Source: Bdellovibrio sp. CG22_combo_CG10-13_8_21_14_all_39_27 (GTDB lineage: Bacteria; Bdellovibrionota; Bacteriovoracia; Bacteriovoracales; Bacteriovoracaceae). Taken from it: a DNA stretch of 64,000 nt. Position 1 is the stretch's first letter; every line of letters begins with the position of its first letter. Below the pieces are notes generated by a model. It was not told the origin of the DNA. It was given only the letters and a program-made list of their open reading frames with translations, and ran no database searches. The position numbers and the translations under genes are program-made. Below are positions 43,424 to 52,227 of this stretch, piece by piece. The stretch lies in assembly GCA_002786715.1 (NCBI GenBank), contig PCTW01000044.1, positions 40,146 to 104,145 of the forward strand, in the 5' to 3' direction.

Positions 43424-44560
43424 CTACTTACTTTGTGAAGACTGAGGAACCGATTCCAAAATTCTTAGCTCTCCAACGCTTGAGTTTTTCAACCCGCGTC
43501 GGCGATCATTATCAGTTTTAGCATGGAGTTCATCCATCTGCTTATAACAACCTTTGAGATCATTGATTCCCTTACAAATATTTTGTTGATAAGTTTTAAA
43601 AGTGTTTACAGTTCCAGGCATATAAGCTTGAGGTAGCATTACTTTTACGAAGAGCTCACATTTGTCGCCAAACATATTCTCATAGCGATCGTTAACATTC
43701 ATCATTTTCCCTACTTCACCTAAACCCCATGCTTCTTTTTTGACGTAAGGACTTTTTGCCTTTGTCACTTTCCCCGCATACTTTTTCATAAGTCCTGAGA
43801 TGATCGCATAATCATTGTAATTTGAGTCTTCAAATTTCATGCTATCAATTACTTTTTTAACACCATCAGATAAAAAATTGTATCGGCTTTCTCCAACGTC
43901 AGATTGAACTTGGACACATTCCTTTTTAGCTTTTGCAATTTCACTTGTTAAAGAGTCATGAAAGATTTTGGCATAATGATTTTCGCCATGAACAATATCG
44001 GCATCATCATAGTTGATCGAAATATAACCAGAGGTATGAGCAACGATGATATCGGAAATTTGGGCCGTAAAGAAAGCGTAAGCGGGAGTAATGAAAGTAT
44101 CCAAAAATGTCGATCTTCTTGAATTTGGCATCAAGAATACTCTCATTTTTTGAACCAACTCTTTATAACTCGCCCCTTCTGGAATCGTAAAAGGTTTATC
44201 ATTAATGAAAATTCTATTTTCAACAACATCAAGGGCCGAGAAGTAGGCTTTATGACCAAAAGGCAACTCAATATAATAAGTGTCACCTTTTAAAATGGCT
44301 GGAGCAAAGCGCTTGAGTCCAGTCTCTTCGGCCAACTGAAGAAAGAGCTTTCTATCTTCTTCATTTTTCATTTTAATAGCGAGATCTTCAGGTGATAACG
44401 TTTTAACGGATTGAGTTTTTTCATGGAGAATTTGTCGATAGCTTTCGACCATTTTTTTCAACATTTGCTTATTGATCTCTTGATCTTTGCCAGATACTTC
44501 TTCCGCCATTAAACTCGCAGTCATACAGAAAGCTAGAAGTATAAAGCTCATGATCTTCAT
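43424..44560 (-). CDS. Exported protein of unknown function
   Basis: A 378-residue protein with a clear signal peptide (1-19, ending in SLMA). The mature part has a charged coiled-coil-like start (25-70), a mixed central region and four cysteines spread over the C-terminal half. No domain recognised. GGGAGATATCC before the ATG supports the start. It stands alone between the degenerate HD-GYP gene and the dksA-side hairpins. Confidence 0.6.
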   Translation of the reverse strand: MKIMSFILLAFCMTASLMAEEVSGKDQEINKQMLKKMVESYRQILHEKTQSVKTLSPEDLAIKMKNEEDRKLFLQLAEETGLKRFAPAILKGDTYYIELPFGHKAYFSALDVVENRIFINDKPFTIPEGASYKELVQKMRVFLMPNSRRSTFLDTFITPAYAFFTAQISDIIVAHTSGYISINYDDADIVHGENHYAKIFHDSLTSEIAKAKKECVQVQSDVGESRYNFLSDGVKKVIDSMKFEDSNYNDYAIISGLMKKYAGKVTKAKSPYVKKEAWGLGEVGKMMNVNDRYENMFGDKCELFVKVMLPQAYMPGTVNTFKTYQQNICKGINDLKGCYKQMDELHAKTDNDRRRGLKNSSVGELRILESVPQSSQSK

Positions 44561-44749
44561 GGATATCTCCCTAAAATTAAAACTTGTCTCACATCTATCT
44601 TAACGGAATAGTTGACTAGTTTCATAAGCTTAAAAATACCATTCACAATTTCAACATCTTAGGAGTAATTCTTAAGAATTTTAATGGCTTTAAAAATGGG
44701 CATATACGCATTTGACCGAAATAATGGTCACACTTTCAAGGAGCTACAA

Positions 44750-44779
44750 ATGAAGAGAGGGGTCATACGACCCCTCTAG
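44750..44779 (+). other. Possible minigene or leader peptide inside a hairpin
   Basis: AAGGAGCTACAA precedes an ATG that opens a 9-codon frame (MKRGVIRPL, then TAG). The frame lies across the first of two tandem hairpins. The ribosome-binding site is strong, but there is no gene to regulate directly downstream on the plus strand, so chance is possible. Confidence 0.2.
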
Positions 44780-44803
44780 ATTGAATCTTGTTTATGATTC
44801 AAT
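44756..44803. repeat. Two tandem perfect hairpins downstream of the dksA-like gene
   Basis: AGAGGGGTC-ATAC-GACCCCTCT (44756-44777) is followed two bases later by ATTGAATC-8 nt-GATTCAAT (44780-44803). The distal GACCCC at 44805-44810 could pair with GGGGTC of the first stem instead, giving two mutually exclusive folds. They sit just 3' of the dksA-like stop on the minus strand. There is no T-run, so this could be a processing or attenuation element. Confidence 0.6.
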
Positions 44804-44810
44804 AGACCCC

Positions 44811-45278
44811 TTAATTTAAAATCTCTGAATGAAGTAATTTTAATGTTGGTCTATTTTGAATATCCAAATCTGTAAGTGCATTTCCACCAACTATCGCCTT
44901 ACCTAAAGTGTGAGAGCGACGTCCATAAGGAATGGTCTGCTCTGCTCTCTCTTCTTCTTCTTTACAATGAATACACATATTCGTCATTGGTCTGGCCTTG
45001 AGACGACTTAGTTCAATATCTTCACCACACTCTTCACAACAGCCAAAAGTACCACTGTCTATTCTTGAAAGTGCATCATCAATTTTTTTATGAAAAAATC
45101 GAGACCGCCCTGCAATTTTTAAAGTAAGTTCTCTATCTCTTTCAGTGAGAGCGCAATCAACTTCATCACCACCATCAACAGCTGTTAAAAGTTCAGGTGC
45201 TTCAAGATTCTCACTGTTCCAGTTTTTCTTAAGATCAAAAAAGATTTGCTTAAAAAATTCGAGATTCTTGTTGTCCAT
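44811..45278 (-). CDS. DksA/TraR-family transcription regulator
   Basis: A 155-residue protein from the ATG behind a perfect AAGGAGG; longer in-frame starts (to 45347) have no such site. A helical N-terminus carries the coiled-coil tip motif D-x-x-D-x-A (DEVDCA), which DksA inserts into the RNA polymerase secondary channel. It is followed by 'RIDSGTFGCCEECGEDIELSRLKARPMTNMCIHCK', a four-Cys zinc finger. Such proteins tune rRNA and amino-acid promoters with ppGpp. The C-terminal 35 residues ('RRSHTLGKAIVGGNALTD') are an extension absent from E. coli DksA. Confidence 0.9.
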   Translation of the reverse strand: MDNKNLEFFKQIFFDLKKNWNSENLEAPELLTAVDGGDEVDCALTERDRELTLKIAGRSRFFHKKIDDALSRIDSGTFGCCEECGEDIELSRLKARPMTNMCIHCKEEEERAEQTIPYGRRSHTLGKAIVGGNALTDLDIQNRPTLKLLHSEILN

Positions 45279-45442
45279 TGGGTCCTCCTTACTCGCTTCT
45301 TCCATGAATGGGCCTCTCTTCCGTCGGCCCTGATTTTTTGGGGACACATCCTATGAACCCCGGTCGATAGTACTAAAGCGAAGTCTGTGCCAAAGTATCT
45401 ATAATATATTTTCAACCACTTAGCTGTATGATGCATGGCCCT

Positions 45443-45459
45443 GGGTGCAGGTTGCACCC
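45443..45459. promoter_or_regulatory. Inverted repeat 1 upstream of feoAB
   Basis: GGGTGCA-GGT-TGCACCC, perfect 7-base arms. First of three inverted repeats packed into 85 bp before feoA; a candidate binding site. Confidence 0.5.
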
Positions 45460-45467
45460 CTATTTTG

Positions 45468-45482
45468 ACACCAAACTGGTGT
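45468..45482. promoter_or_regulatory. Inverted repeat 2 upstream of feoAB
   Basis: ACACCA-AAC-TGGTGT, perfect 6-base arms. It lies just upstream of the candidate -35 box, a position suited to an activator or auxiliary operator. Confidence 0.5.
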
Positions 45483-45485
45483 TGT

Positions 45486-45527
45486 TTGACCCTTCTCTTA
45501 TTAGTTTGACTAATCAAACTAATAAGA
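45486..45527 (+). promoter_or_regulatory. feoAB promoter with large palindromic operator
   Basis: A TTGACC -35 box (45486-45491) and an ACTAAT -10 (45509-45514) are separated by 17 bp. The -10 sits at the centre of a perfect 14-base-arm palindrome (arms 45496-45509 and 45514-45527, core TTAGTTTGACTAATCAAACTAA). The palindrome is too exact and too well placed to be chance. The TTAG...CTAA ends recall DtxR/IdeR/MntR-type metal repressor boxes more than a Fur box. The regulator's identity is inferred. Confidence 0.7.
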
Positions 45528-45555
45528 CTATTCTCCCGAACTCAGTGAGGAATCT

Positions 45556-45837
45556 ATGGAAAATATTTATCTAGAAGTAGGATCTACTATTATGAATGAA
45601 GTTGAAATGAGTTTGGAGAACGGTAAAGTTGGTGAAAAATTTGAGCTCATCGACTTCACTAAAAACCCTTCGGTTTATTTCAAATTCATCTCTTTAGGTC
45701 TTATGCCAAATGACATTGTCACCGTTACCGGTCGCGCTCCTTTTGGAGGGCCAATAACGCTCAAGCATAGTAGTGAAACCTATTTTGCGCTAAGGCTCAG
45801 TGAAGCGAGAGTCATTCAAGTGAAAAGGATTGCCTAA
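45556..45837 (+). CDS. feoA: Ferrous iron transport protein FeoA
   Basis: A 93-residue SH3-like cytoplasmic protein: 'LGLMPNDIVTVTGRAPFGGPITLKHSSETYFALRLSEARVIQV' is the FeoA core. It has about 15 extra N-terminal residues over a typical 75-residue FeoA; an internal ATG 12 codons in is an alternative. GTGAGGA precedes the first ATG and supports the long form. FeoA assists FeoB in Fe2+ uptake. Coupled to feoB by TAATG. Confidence 0.92.
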   Translation: MENIYLEVGSTIMNEVEMSLENGKVGEKFELIDFTKNPSVYFKFISLGLMPNDIVTVTGRAPFGGPITLKHSSETYFALRLSEARVIQVKRIA

Positions 45838-47807
45838 TGGAAACTTTAACATCAACTGTCTTTTTAGTCGGCTTTCCTAATTCTGGTAAATCGACTGTAT
45901 TTAATCTCTTAACCGGTGGAAATAGAAAAGTTTCCAATTATTCTGGTGTTACTGTCGATGCTGGTTCTGGCGAGCTTACCAGTAATTCTAAAGAATCCAT
46001 GAAAATTGAAATTGTCGATCTGCCTGGAATATATAATCTCAATCCCAATTCCATAGATGAGGGAGTCACTGTGGGGGCGCTGCTTAATCTGGATCAAACG
46101 AATGGTTATGATCAAGTGATCGTGGTTCTCGACTGGCAAAGGATTGAAGCTTCTCTCGGTCTTGCCTTAACTTTAAAAAAAATCATTCCGGAAAAACTCA
46201 TTGTACTCATTAACAAAGATGATGAAAGAGAACTCTCTAAAGAAATCTTAAATGGTCTCGAGCAAAGATTAGGACTTAAAGTCGAATCGATTTCCGCACT
46301 TGCCGATAGACCAGATAACGTTGATAAGTTTATTCGCTCAAATATAAAATCCAATCGGTCACAGCCCAATCAAAAAATTAAAATTGGCTCGGACTCAATC
46401 CAATTCTTAAAGCACGCAGAAAAAAGTCCGCTTATCGAAGTGGCGCCCGATCAAGAAGTGGCCCAACTCATCAATCAGTCTCATCATGAAGCTCGTGCCC
46501 TTCTTAAAGACGTGGTTCAACCCCGCAATGCCAAGTCTCGCTTTACCCAAAAATTAGATTCTTTTGTGCTCCATCCTTTATGGGGGGGAATCATTTTCTT
46601 GGCGGTTTTCTATCTCATCTTTAATGCTATCTACACTTGGGCCGGCCCAGCAATGGATCTTAGTGAAACGCTGATTTCCGCGCTAGGCAATGGAGTCTCA
46701 AGTCTTCTTCCTGATGGCCTGATCAAGTCTGTCATTGTCGATGGAGTCATTGCCGGCGTCGGTGGCGTGGTCGTTTTCTTACCACAAATTATGTTTCTTT
46801 TTTTCCTCTTAAGCTTGCTTGAACAATCAGGTTATATCTCTCGTGCTGCAGTGGTTACCGATCGCATAATGTCTGTCTTCGGCTTAAACGGTAAAGCCTT
46901 TCTTCCTTATATGTCTGGCTTCGCTTGTGCCATTCCAGGAATCATGGCCACGAGAACAATACCTAACCCAAGAGAGCGTCTCGCCACCATGATGACCTTG
47001 CCTCTGATTACTTGCTCTGCTCGTCTTCCCGTTTATATTTTACTAATTGGAACATTCGTTCCCAATACAAAAGTCTGGGGAGTTTTCAATGCTCAGGCGC
47101 TGTCTTTTTTCTTCCTCTATTTTTTAGGAAGCGTTTTTGCTCTGGTTATCGCAAAACTTCTACGTCTCTCTATCTTCAAGGGTGAGACAGGCGACTTTAT
47201 TATCGATCTTCCTCTCTACCAAAGACCGTCGCTCAAAGTGGCTTTACGCCAAGCTTTAATAAAAGCGAAAGTCTTTTTAAAGAAAGCTGGTACCGTTATT
47301 TTAGGTCTCTCGATCGCCATCTGGTTTCTCTCCAACTTTCCGCAACCTACTCAAAACTTGATTGAAGGAAAATCGGATCTCGAAGTGGCGTCAATTACTC
47401 TTCAACACTCAATGCTCGGAACCGTCGGGCGCACCATTGAACCTGTAATCAAACCTCTCGGAATGGATTGGAAAATGGGAGTTGGTCTCTTGGTCGCTTT
47501 TGGAGCGCGAGAACTTTTCGTCTCGGCCATGGGGACCATTTATGCTCTAGGTGATGTGGATGAAGAAAGTGAGTCCCTGCGTGAACGACTCATGTCAGAG
47601 ATCAATCCTGAAACAGGACTTCCGGTCTTCAATCTGGCGGTGGCCTGGTCCATCCTCATCTTCTTTGTCTTCGCCCTTCAGTGTACGTCCACTTTGGCGA
47701 TCTTAAAGAAAGAAACTGGTGGTTGGAAAATTCCCATGGCGACTTTTGTAGGAACGTTTGTACTAGCTTGGACGGGATCGTTTATTGTTTATCACTTACT
47801 GGTATAA
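45837..47807 (+). CDS. feoB: Ferrous iron transporter FeoB
   Basis: A 656-residue protein. An N-terminal G domain has G1 GFPNSGKS (residues 12-19), 'DLPGIYNLNP' and the NKDD guanine motif, followed by a helical GDI-like region. The C-terminal half has Gate-type membrane halves with 'GFACAIPGIMATRTI', 'CSARLPVYILLIG' and 'VAFGARELFVSAMGTIYA'. Together these are diagnostic of FeoB, the GTP-dependent inner-membrane Fe2+ channel. No feoC follows. The G1 loop has Phe where E. coli has Asn (GNPNSGKT). The stop abuts the convergent ggt stop (TAA|CTA). Confidence 0.95.
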   Translation: METLTSTVFLVGFPNSGKSTVFNLLTGGNRKVSNYSGVTVDAGSGELTSNSKESMKIEIVDLPGIYNLNPNSIDEGVTVGALLNLDQTNGYDQVIVVLDWQRIEASLGLALTLKKIIPEKLIVLINKDDERELSKEILNGLEQRLGLKVESISALADRPDNVDKFIRSNIKSNRSQPNQKIKIGSDSIQFLKHAEKSPLIEVAPDQEVAQLINQSHHEARALLKDVVQPRNAKSRFTQKLDSFVLHPLWGGIIFLAVFYLIFNAIYTWAGPAMDLSETLISALGNGVSSLLPDGLIKSVIVDGVIAGVGGVVVFLPQIMFLFFLLSLLEQSGYISRAAVVTDRIMSVFGLNGKAFLPYMSGFACAIPGIMATRTIPNPRERLATMMTLPLITCSARLPVYILLIGTFVPNTKVWGVFNAQALSFFFLYFLGSVFALVIAKLLRLSIFKGETGDFIIDLPLYQRPSLKVALRQALIKAKVFLKKAGTVILGLSIAIWFLSNFPQPTQNLIEGKSDLEVASITLQHSMLGTVGRTIEPVIKPLGMDWKMGVGLLVAFGARELFVSAMGTIYALGDVDEESESLRERLMSEINPETGLPVFNLAVAWSILIFFVFALQCTSTLAILKKETGGWKIPMATFVGTFVLAWTGSFIVYHLLV

Positions 47808-49526
47808 CTACCACGCTCTGGCCTCACCACTTCCACGAGGATCCGAGACGGCCTCGAGTTGAGCGCCATTGCTTTTGACCAACTGAATGCGACAGCCGAG
47901 ATCTTTAATCACAACATCGTGGCCCATTTCAGTTAGGTCTTCTTTTAGACTCTCAGGCAAAAGATCGCTCTCAAAGCGCAATTGATCCGGTGACCATTGA
48001 TGATGGTAACGAAGAGCACTGACCGCGTCCCACGAATTCATTTTAAATTCGAGAACATTTAACAGCGTTTGAGCAACACAAGTGAGGATGCGAGTGCCAG
48101 AGGGGGTTCCAACTCCAAGTAGCGGCATGCCGTCCTTTAAAACAATAGTTGGAGACATGGAAGAGAGCGGGCGTTTTTTAGGTTCTACTAAATTTTGGGA
48201 ACCACCAACAGCACCAAAGAGATTACTCGCCCCTACTTTAGTCGCAAAATCGTCCATCTCATTATTCATCACGACTCCAGTGCCTTCCGCCACGAGACCT
48301 GATCCAAACCAACCATTAATGGTTTGTGTTGAGACCACAACTTCGCCTTTGTTATTCATCATAGAAAAATGAGTAGTATGATCTGGTTCAACAATCTCTT
48401 TGACTTTAAATGGAGTTACTTCATCTTTTTTAAGGGCCCGATTTTTTGGAATTAAACGTCTTTTATCAAGCGCATAATTTTTAGAGCTCAAATCTTCGAT
48501 AGGAACGTTGACAAAATCACTATCACCCAAGTGAGCCGCGCGATCGGCAAAAGCTTGTTGCATACTTGAAGCTATTAAATGAACACTGCGAGGATCTTGA
48601 GCGCCATATTTACCAAGCTCATCATTTTCAACCATGTTGAGAATTTGAATAACGTGGACTCCGCCCGAACTGGGTGGTGCCATAGAGTAAATCCCATAGC
48701 CTTTGTAATTGCCATAGATCGGAGTTCGCTCTTTGACTTTGTAAGAGGATAAATCTTCTTTGCTCCAAAGGCCCCCGTGACTGACAATTGAGCTGGTTAG
48801 TTTTTTAGCAAGTGCTCCTTGATAAAAGCCCTTATCTCCCTGCTCAGCGATAATTCTTAGCGTTTGGGCCAGGTCTTTTTGAAAAAGCCAATCTCCTTGA
48901 ACCAACGCCTTCCCTTCTTTGTTTAAGAAGATTTTTTTTGAGTCGGGAAATTGGGCCAAAACGCTTTGGCGATCTTTGATAGCTTCTGCCAATTCAGGAT
49001 AAACTTCAAAGCCATGTTCGGCCAGATCAATGGCCGGTCCCAAAACCAGATCCCAATCGAGCTTTCCATATTGACGGTGAAATTCAAAAAGTCCCGCCAC
49101 GAGACCAGGAACTCCAACGGCCATTGAACCATCAAGCGAGAGTTTAGGAATCTCATTGCCTTTAGCATCGAGGTACATTTTAGAATGGGCCTTAAGTGGA
49201 GCTTGTTCGCGAAAATCAAATGAAACTGGCTGAAGCATGCCTGGTTTGTAGTAAAGCAAAAAGCCACCACCACCGAGTCCCGTTGATTGAGGTCGCTCTA
49301 CCGAAATAACAAAAGATGAAGCCACTGCCGCATCAACTAAGTTCCCACCCATAGACAAAATCATTTGAGCAGCAGCAGAGGCATAGGGACCTTGAGTCGC
49401 AATGGCCGCTTGTTCACCGACTTGTTGATGCTTTAAGCGATCTTCCCCTGGTGCTAAAGGAACAGTTACGATATGCGAACAAGAGAATAATAGAAAACTG
49501 AGAGCAAAAACTTTATACATACTCAT
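47808..49526 (-). CDS. ggt: Gamma-glutamyltransferase lipoprotein
   Basis: A 572-residue protein with lipobox LLFSC (Cys16). It has the Ntn-hydrolase features of gamma-glutamyltranspeptidase: 'GGNLVDAAVASSFVISVERPQSTGLGGGGFLLYY', the autoprocessing nucleophile Thr384 in 'DHTTHFSMMNNKGEVVV', and 'SSMSPTIVLKDG'. It cleaves gamma-glutamyl amides such as glutathione outside the inner membrane. Lipidation is less common in this family, where most bacterial enzymes are soluble periplasmic. It overlaps the FliG-like gene by 14 bp. Confidence 0.93.
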   Translation of the reverse strand: MSMYKVFALSFLLFSCSHIVTVPLAPGEDRLKHQQVGEQAAIATQGPYASAAAQMILSMGGNLVDAAVASSFVISVERPQSTGLGGGGFLLYYKPGMLQPVSFDFREQAPLKAHSKMYLDAKGNEIPKLSLDGSMAVGVPGLVAGLFEFHRQYGKLDWDLVLGPAIDLAEHGFEVYPELAEAIKDRQSVLAQFPDSKKIFLNKEGKALVQGDWLFQKDLAQTLRIIAEQGDKGFYQGALAKKLTSSIVSHGGLWSKEDLSSYKVKERTPIYGNYKGYGIYSMAPPSSGGVHVIQILNMVENDELGKYGAQDPRSVHLIASSMQQAFADRAAHLGDSDFVNVPIEDLSSKNYALDKRRLIPKNRALKKDEVTPFKVKEIVEPDHTTHFSMMNNKGEVVVSTQTINGWFGSGLVAEGTGVVMNNEMDDFATKVGASNLFGAVGGSQNLVEPKKRPLSSMSPTIVLKDGMPLLGVGTPSGTRILTCVAQTLLNVLEFKMNSWDAVSALRYHHQWSPDQLRFESDLLPESLKEDLTEMGHDVVIKDLGCRIQLVKSNGAQLEAVSDPRGSGEARAW

Positions 49527-49938
49527 CCTTGCCTCTAGTAATTATCAATTCACCTTTTTCAACTTTTTTGCGAACGACGACCATTATTCTTTCTTGGGCT
49601 TCTTGGACCTTATTCACAGGCAGTGGAGGTCCCAGCAGAATATCTTCAATATCTTTTTTTATGGTGTTTGAAATATTTTTAAACAAAAAATTCTTTAATT
49701 CTGCTGAAGCAATCCTCAACGATTTTGCGAGATCCGTCAGATCAATTTCACGCAACAGTTCTTGCAGCATTTTGGGAGTAATAAATTGCAAATCTTCAAT
49801 CGTGATCATCATTTTGAGTAAAGCTTCCGTCATTTCGGGATTCTGCTTTCTCATTTCATCTATGACTTTGTCTCGAGCACTCGCGGGAAGATTCGCGAGA
49901 AGATCAGCTGCTGCTTTAGGTCCTTTTTTGAGAGGCAT
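49513..49938 (-). CDS. Stand-alone FliG middle/C-terminal domain protein
   Basis: A 141-residue protein from the second ATG, which has AAGGAGG at ideal spacing; the first ATG lies before that site. Sequence 'KGPKAAADLLANLPASARDKVIDEM', 'IEDLQFITPKMLQELLREIDLTDLAKSLRIAS', 'LKNFLFKNIS' and 'VNKVQEAQERIMVVVRKKVEKGEL' aligns through the FliG M-to-C region, the rotor part that meets FliM and the stator. The N-terminal ring-binding domain is absent. The charged torque-helix residues seem only partly kept. It may be a rotor decoy or adaptor. It sits 23 bp after hldD. Confidence 0.8.
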   Translation of the reverse strand: MPLKKGPKAAADLLANLPASARDKVIDEMRKQNPEMTEALLKMMITIEDLQFITPKMLQELLREIDLTDLAKSLRIASAELKNFLFKNISNTIKKDIEDILLGPPLPVNKVQEAQERIMVVVRKKVEKGELIITRGKDEYV

Positions 49939-49961
49939 CCTTACCTCCTTTGTCATAATTA

Positions 49962-50933
49962 TTAATAATAAGGATTCTCTTTCATGAGGTAATTTTTAAC
50001 ATAATCCTGAACAGCTTCTTCTAAACTCATAAATTTAAATGTAGGAAGAAGTTCATTAAATTTTTTCATTTCAGCTTGGGTAAAGTACTGATACTGATTG
50101 CGAATGCTCTCCGGCATATCAATGAATTCAACATTTACCTTCTTTCCCATCGCTGTAAAGGTATTGCCCACGAGATCGTAAAAAGAGCGGGCAATCCCAG
50201 TTCCCATATTGTATATGCCTGATCCTGACTTGCAGTCTTTCATTTGAATCATGGCACGAACGACATCTGCTACATAAATAAAATCTCGCAACTGCTCTCC
50301 ATCTTTAAATCCTTCTTTGTGTGATTTAAAAAGTTTAACTTTGCCAGTCTCAAGGATTTGACCGTAGGCCTTGTGAACTAAAGATCTCATTTCTTCTTTG
50401 TGATATTCGTTAGGTCCAAAGACATTAAAAAATTTCAAACCAAACCAAAGAGGTGGCGTTTCTTTTTGTCTCAAAACCCATTCATCAAAAAGTTGTTTTG
50501 AATAACCATAAGGATTAAGCGGACGTAGTTTCTCCAAGTCTTGATGCGAATCAACGTAACCTTGTTCGCCAGCTCCATAGGTCGCAGCTGAAGATGCATA
50601 GATAAAAGGAATTCCTCTCTCTGTCGCGAGAAGAAATAAACTCTTTGAATAATCGACATTATTCGCCATTAAGTAATCCACATCTCTCTCTGTCGTCGAT
50701 GAACAAGCTCCAATATGAAAGATGATCGTTATTTCACGGTGGATATCAGCATGAACTTCACTTAAAAAGTCATCGGCGTGAATATATTCTTCAAATTTTG
50801 CACCCGCTAAATTTTTCCATTTGAACGCCTCCCTTAAGCGATCGACAATCACAATATCTCTTCGTCCTAATTTATTAAGTTCTCGAACAAGTACAGATCC
50901 AATAAAACCTGCTCCACCTGTGACTAGAATCAT
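49962..50933 (-). CDS. hldD: ADP-L-glycero-D-manno-heptose 6-epimerase
   Basis: A 323-residue extended SDR enzyme. NADP loop 'VTGGAGFIGSVLVRELNKLGRRDI', 'HIGACSSTTERDVDYLMANN', 'YASSAATYG', the catalytic YGYSK and 'FGLKFFNVFGPNEYHK' are all diagnostic of HldD/RfaD. It produces the heptose donor for the lipopolysaccharide inner core, implying a heptose-containing LPS in this organism. Start overlaps the DUF4149-like gene stop by one base. Confidence 0.95.
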   Translation of the reverse strand: MILVTGGAGFIGSVLVRELNKLGRRDIVIVDRLREAFKWKNLAGAKFEEYIHADDFLSEVHADIHREITIIFHIGACSSTTERDVDYLMANNVDYSKSLFLLATERGIPFIYASSAATYGAGEQGYVDSHQDLEKLRPLNPYGYSKQLFDEWVLRQKETPPLWFGLKFFNVFGPNEYHKEEMRSLVHKAYGQILETGKVKLFKSHKEGFKDGEQLRDFIYVADVVRAMIQMKDCKSGSGIYNMGTGIARSFYDLVGNTFTAMGKKVNVEFIDMPESIRNQYQYFTQAEMKKFNELLPTFKFMSLEEAVQDYVKNYLMKENPYY

Positions 50934-51424
50934 TAGGTATTCTCCTTTTTACAAAGATTTTTAGTAAGAGAAACCATAAAAACTAAAAGAGAAATTAATT
51001 TTACAGAGTCAAGTTTAACGTAAAGCTTATGAAAGAACTGATGTTGTTCATAGACTTTTAAATAGGGTTCACTCTCCAATGGGAACTGATGCATTTCACG
51101 CCCTAAAAATCCAATCATTGGCGACAAATAAAAAGAGTAAGTGATCGCTAAGCTGGCAACGAGAACACTCAATAGAACCCAGGTGATACTCCACTTGCCA
51201 TTTTTCTCTTTAAAGAAAAGTAACATGCTCAAAGCAAGCATGATCGTTCCAAGCAATAACTCAATCGTATTAAAGCGGCTGAAGACGGCAATTCCTAATT
51301 GTCCAGCCTGCTCAAGTGAGGTCAAAGTCGTAAACACCAATGGTACGGCAACAAAATCAACAGCTGCAGTCATACCAAACCACATTGAACTGACGATGAG
51401 AATAATGGCCTTAAGAGATTTCAT
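50933..51424 (-). CDS. DUF4149-like membrane protein
   Basis: A 163-residue protein with four hydrophobic segments; 'VSSMWFGMTAAVDFVAVPLVFTTL' and 'YLSPMIGFLGREMHQFP' match the small TMEM205/DUF4149-like family. Function unknown. It overlaps tatC at ATGA and hldD by one base, so tatC, this gene and hldD are translated in series. Confidence 0.65.
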   Translation of the reverse strand: MKSLKAIILIVSSMWFGMTAAVDFVAVPLVFTTLTSLEQAGQLGIAVFSRFNTIELLLGTIMLALSMLLFFKEKNGKWSITWVLLSVLVASLAITYSFYLSPMIGFLGREMHQFPLESEPYLKVYEQHQFFHKLYVKLDSVKLISLLVFMVSLTKNLCKKENT

Positions 51425-52158
51425 GCATGTCTCCTGTGAAGATAAGGATGAACGATAAAAGCGACACCTAAAATTCCAACTTCAAAAAGCATAACAAGAG
51501 GAACCCAAAGTGCCATCATGGTAAAAACATCAGGAGGTGTTAGTACTGCAGCTGCAATAGCAAAAAAGACATATAGGTATCTGCGCTTTTCTCTCAGGGA
51601 GTACTTCGTCACGAGCCCCATAAAACCTAAAATCAAAAGTACATTTGGCAATTGAAAAAGCAGGCCTAAAAAAACTAAGATTTTACTCGCGAGAACTAAA
51701 TATTCTTTAAGTGAGATTTGAGCTGAGACATCCCCAACTCCGTAGCCCATTAAGGCTTGAAAGCCATAAGGAAAAACGAGGAAGTAACCAAAACAAACCC
51801 CAATCACAAATAAAAAGAAGCCAACGACCAAAAATGGTCTCACCGCTCTAATCTCATGTTCAAAAAGACCTGGCTTGATAAATTTCCAGACGTGATAAAA
51901 CCAAAAGGGAGATGAGATAATAATACTTGACCAGAAAGCTACTTGCAGCTGAGATAACACTTTATCAAGCAGACCTAAATAAACGACCTGACCACCATGA
52001 GATTGCTTCAAAACAGATCTCAATGGAGATAACAAAAACTCCGAGATGAGGTCTCCTTGGGAGTAACAAAGGAAGAAACTGACAGTAAGAATGATCGCTA
52101 CGCTAATCATGGTCTTGCGCAATTCTTCTAAATGCTCGACCAGACTCATCTCTTTCAC
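51421..52158 (-). CDS. tatC: Sec-independent protein translocase TatC
   Basis: A 245-residue six-helix protein. The N-terminus 'MSLVEHLEELRKTMI' carries the signal-peptide-recognising Glu/Arg motif. The conserved 'PFWFYHVWKFIKPGLFEHE' loop and 'AAVLTPPDVFTMMALWVPLVMLFEVGI' follow. TatC is the receptor of twin-arginine export of folded proteins. No tatA or tatB gene is adjacent. The second ATG (residue 4) with an AAGAG site is an alternative start. Confidence 0.95.
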   Translation of the reverse strand: MKEMSLVEHLEELRKTMISVAIILTVSFFLCYSQGDLISEFLLSPLRSVLKQSHGGQVVYLGLLDKVLSQLQVAFWSSIIISSPFWFYHVWKFIKPGLFEHEIRAVRPFLVVGFFLFVIGVCFGYFLVFPYGFQALMGYGVGDVSAQISLKEYLVLASKILVFLGLLFQLPNVLLILGFMGLVTKYSLREKRRYLYVFFAIAAAVLTPPDVFTMMALWVPLVMLFEVGILGVAFIVHPYLHRRHA

Positions 52159-52227
52159 TTAAAATCCCCAATTTTAGAGCGTTTGCCGCCTTGATTATCA
52201 CAAGGTGTCACACTACAATCAAAGTTA

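Noticed and set aside
45185..45517. 110-codon minus-strand frame overlapping the dksA-like gene and the feo promoter
   Set aside because: Out of frame with the dksA-like gene, Arg/Lys/His-rich, covers the operators; the DksA frame has the zinc finger and a perfect ribosome-binding site.
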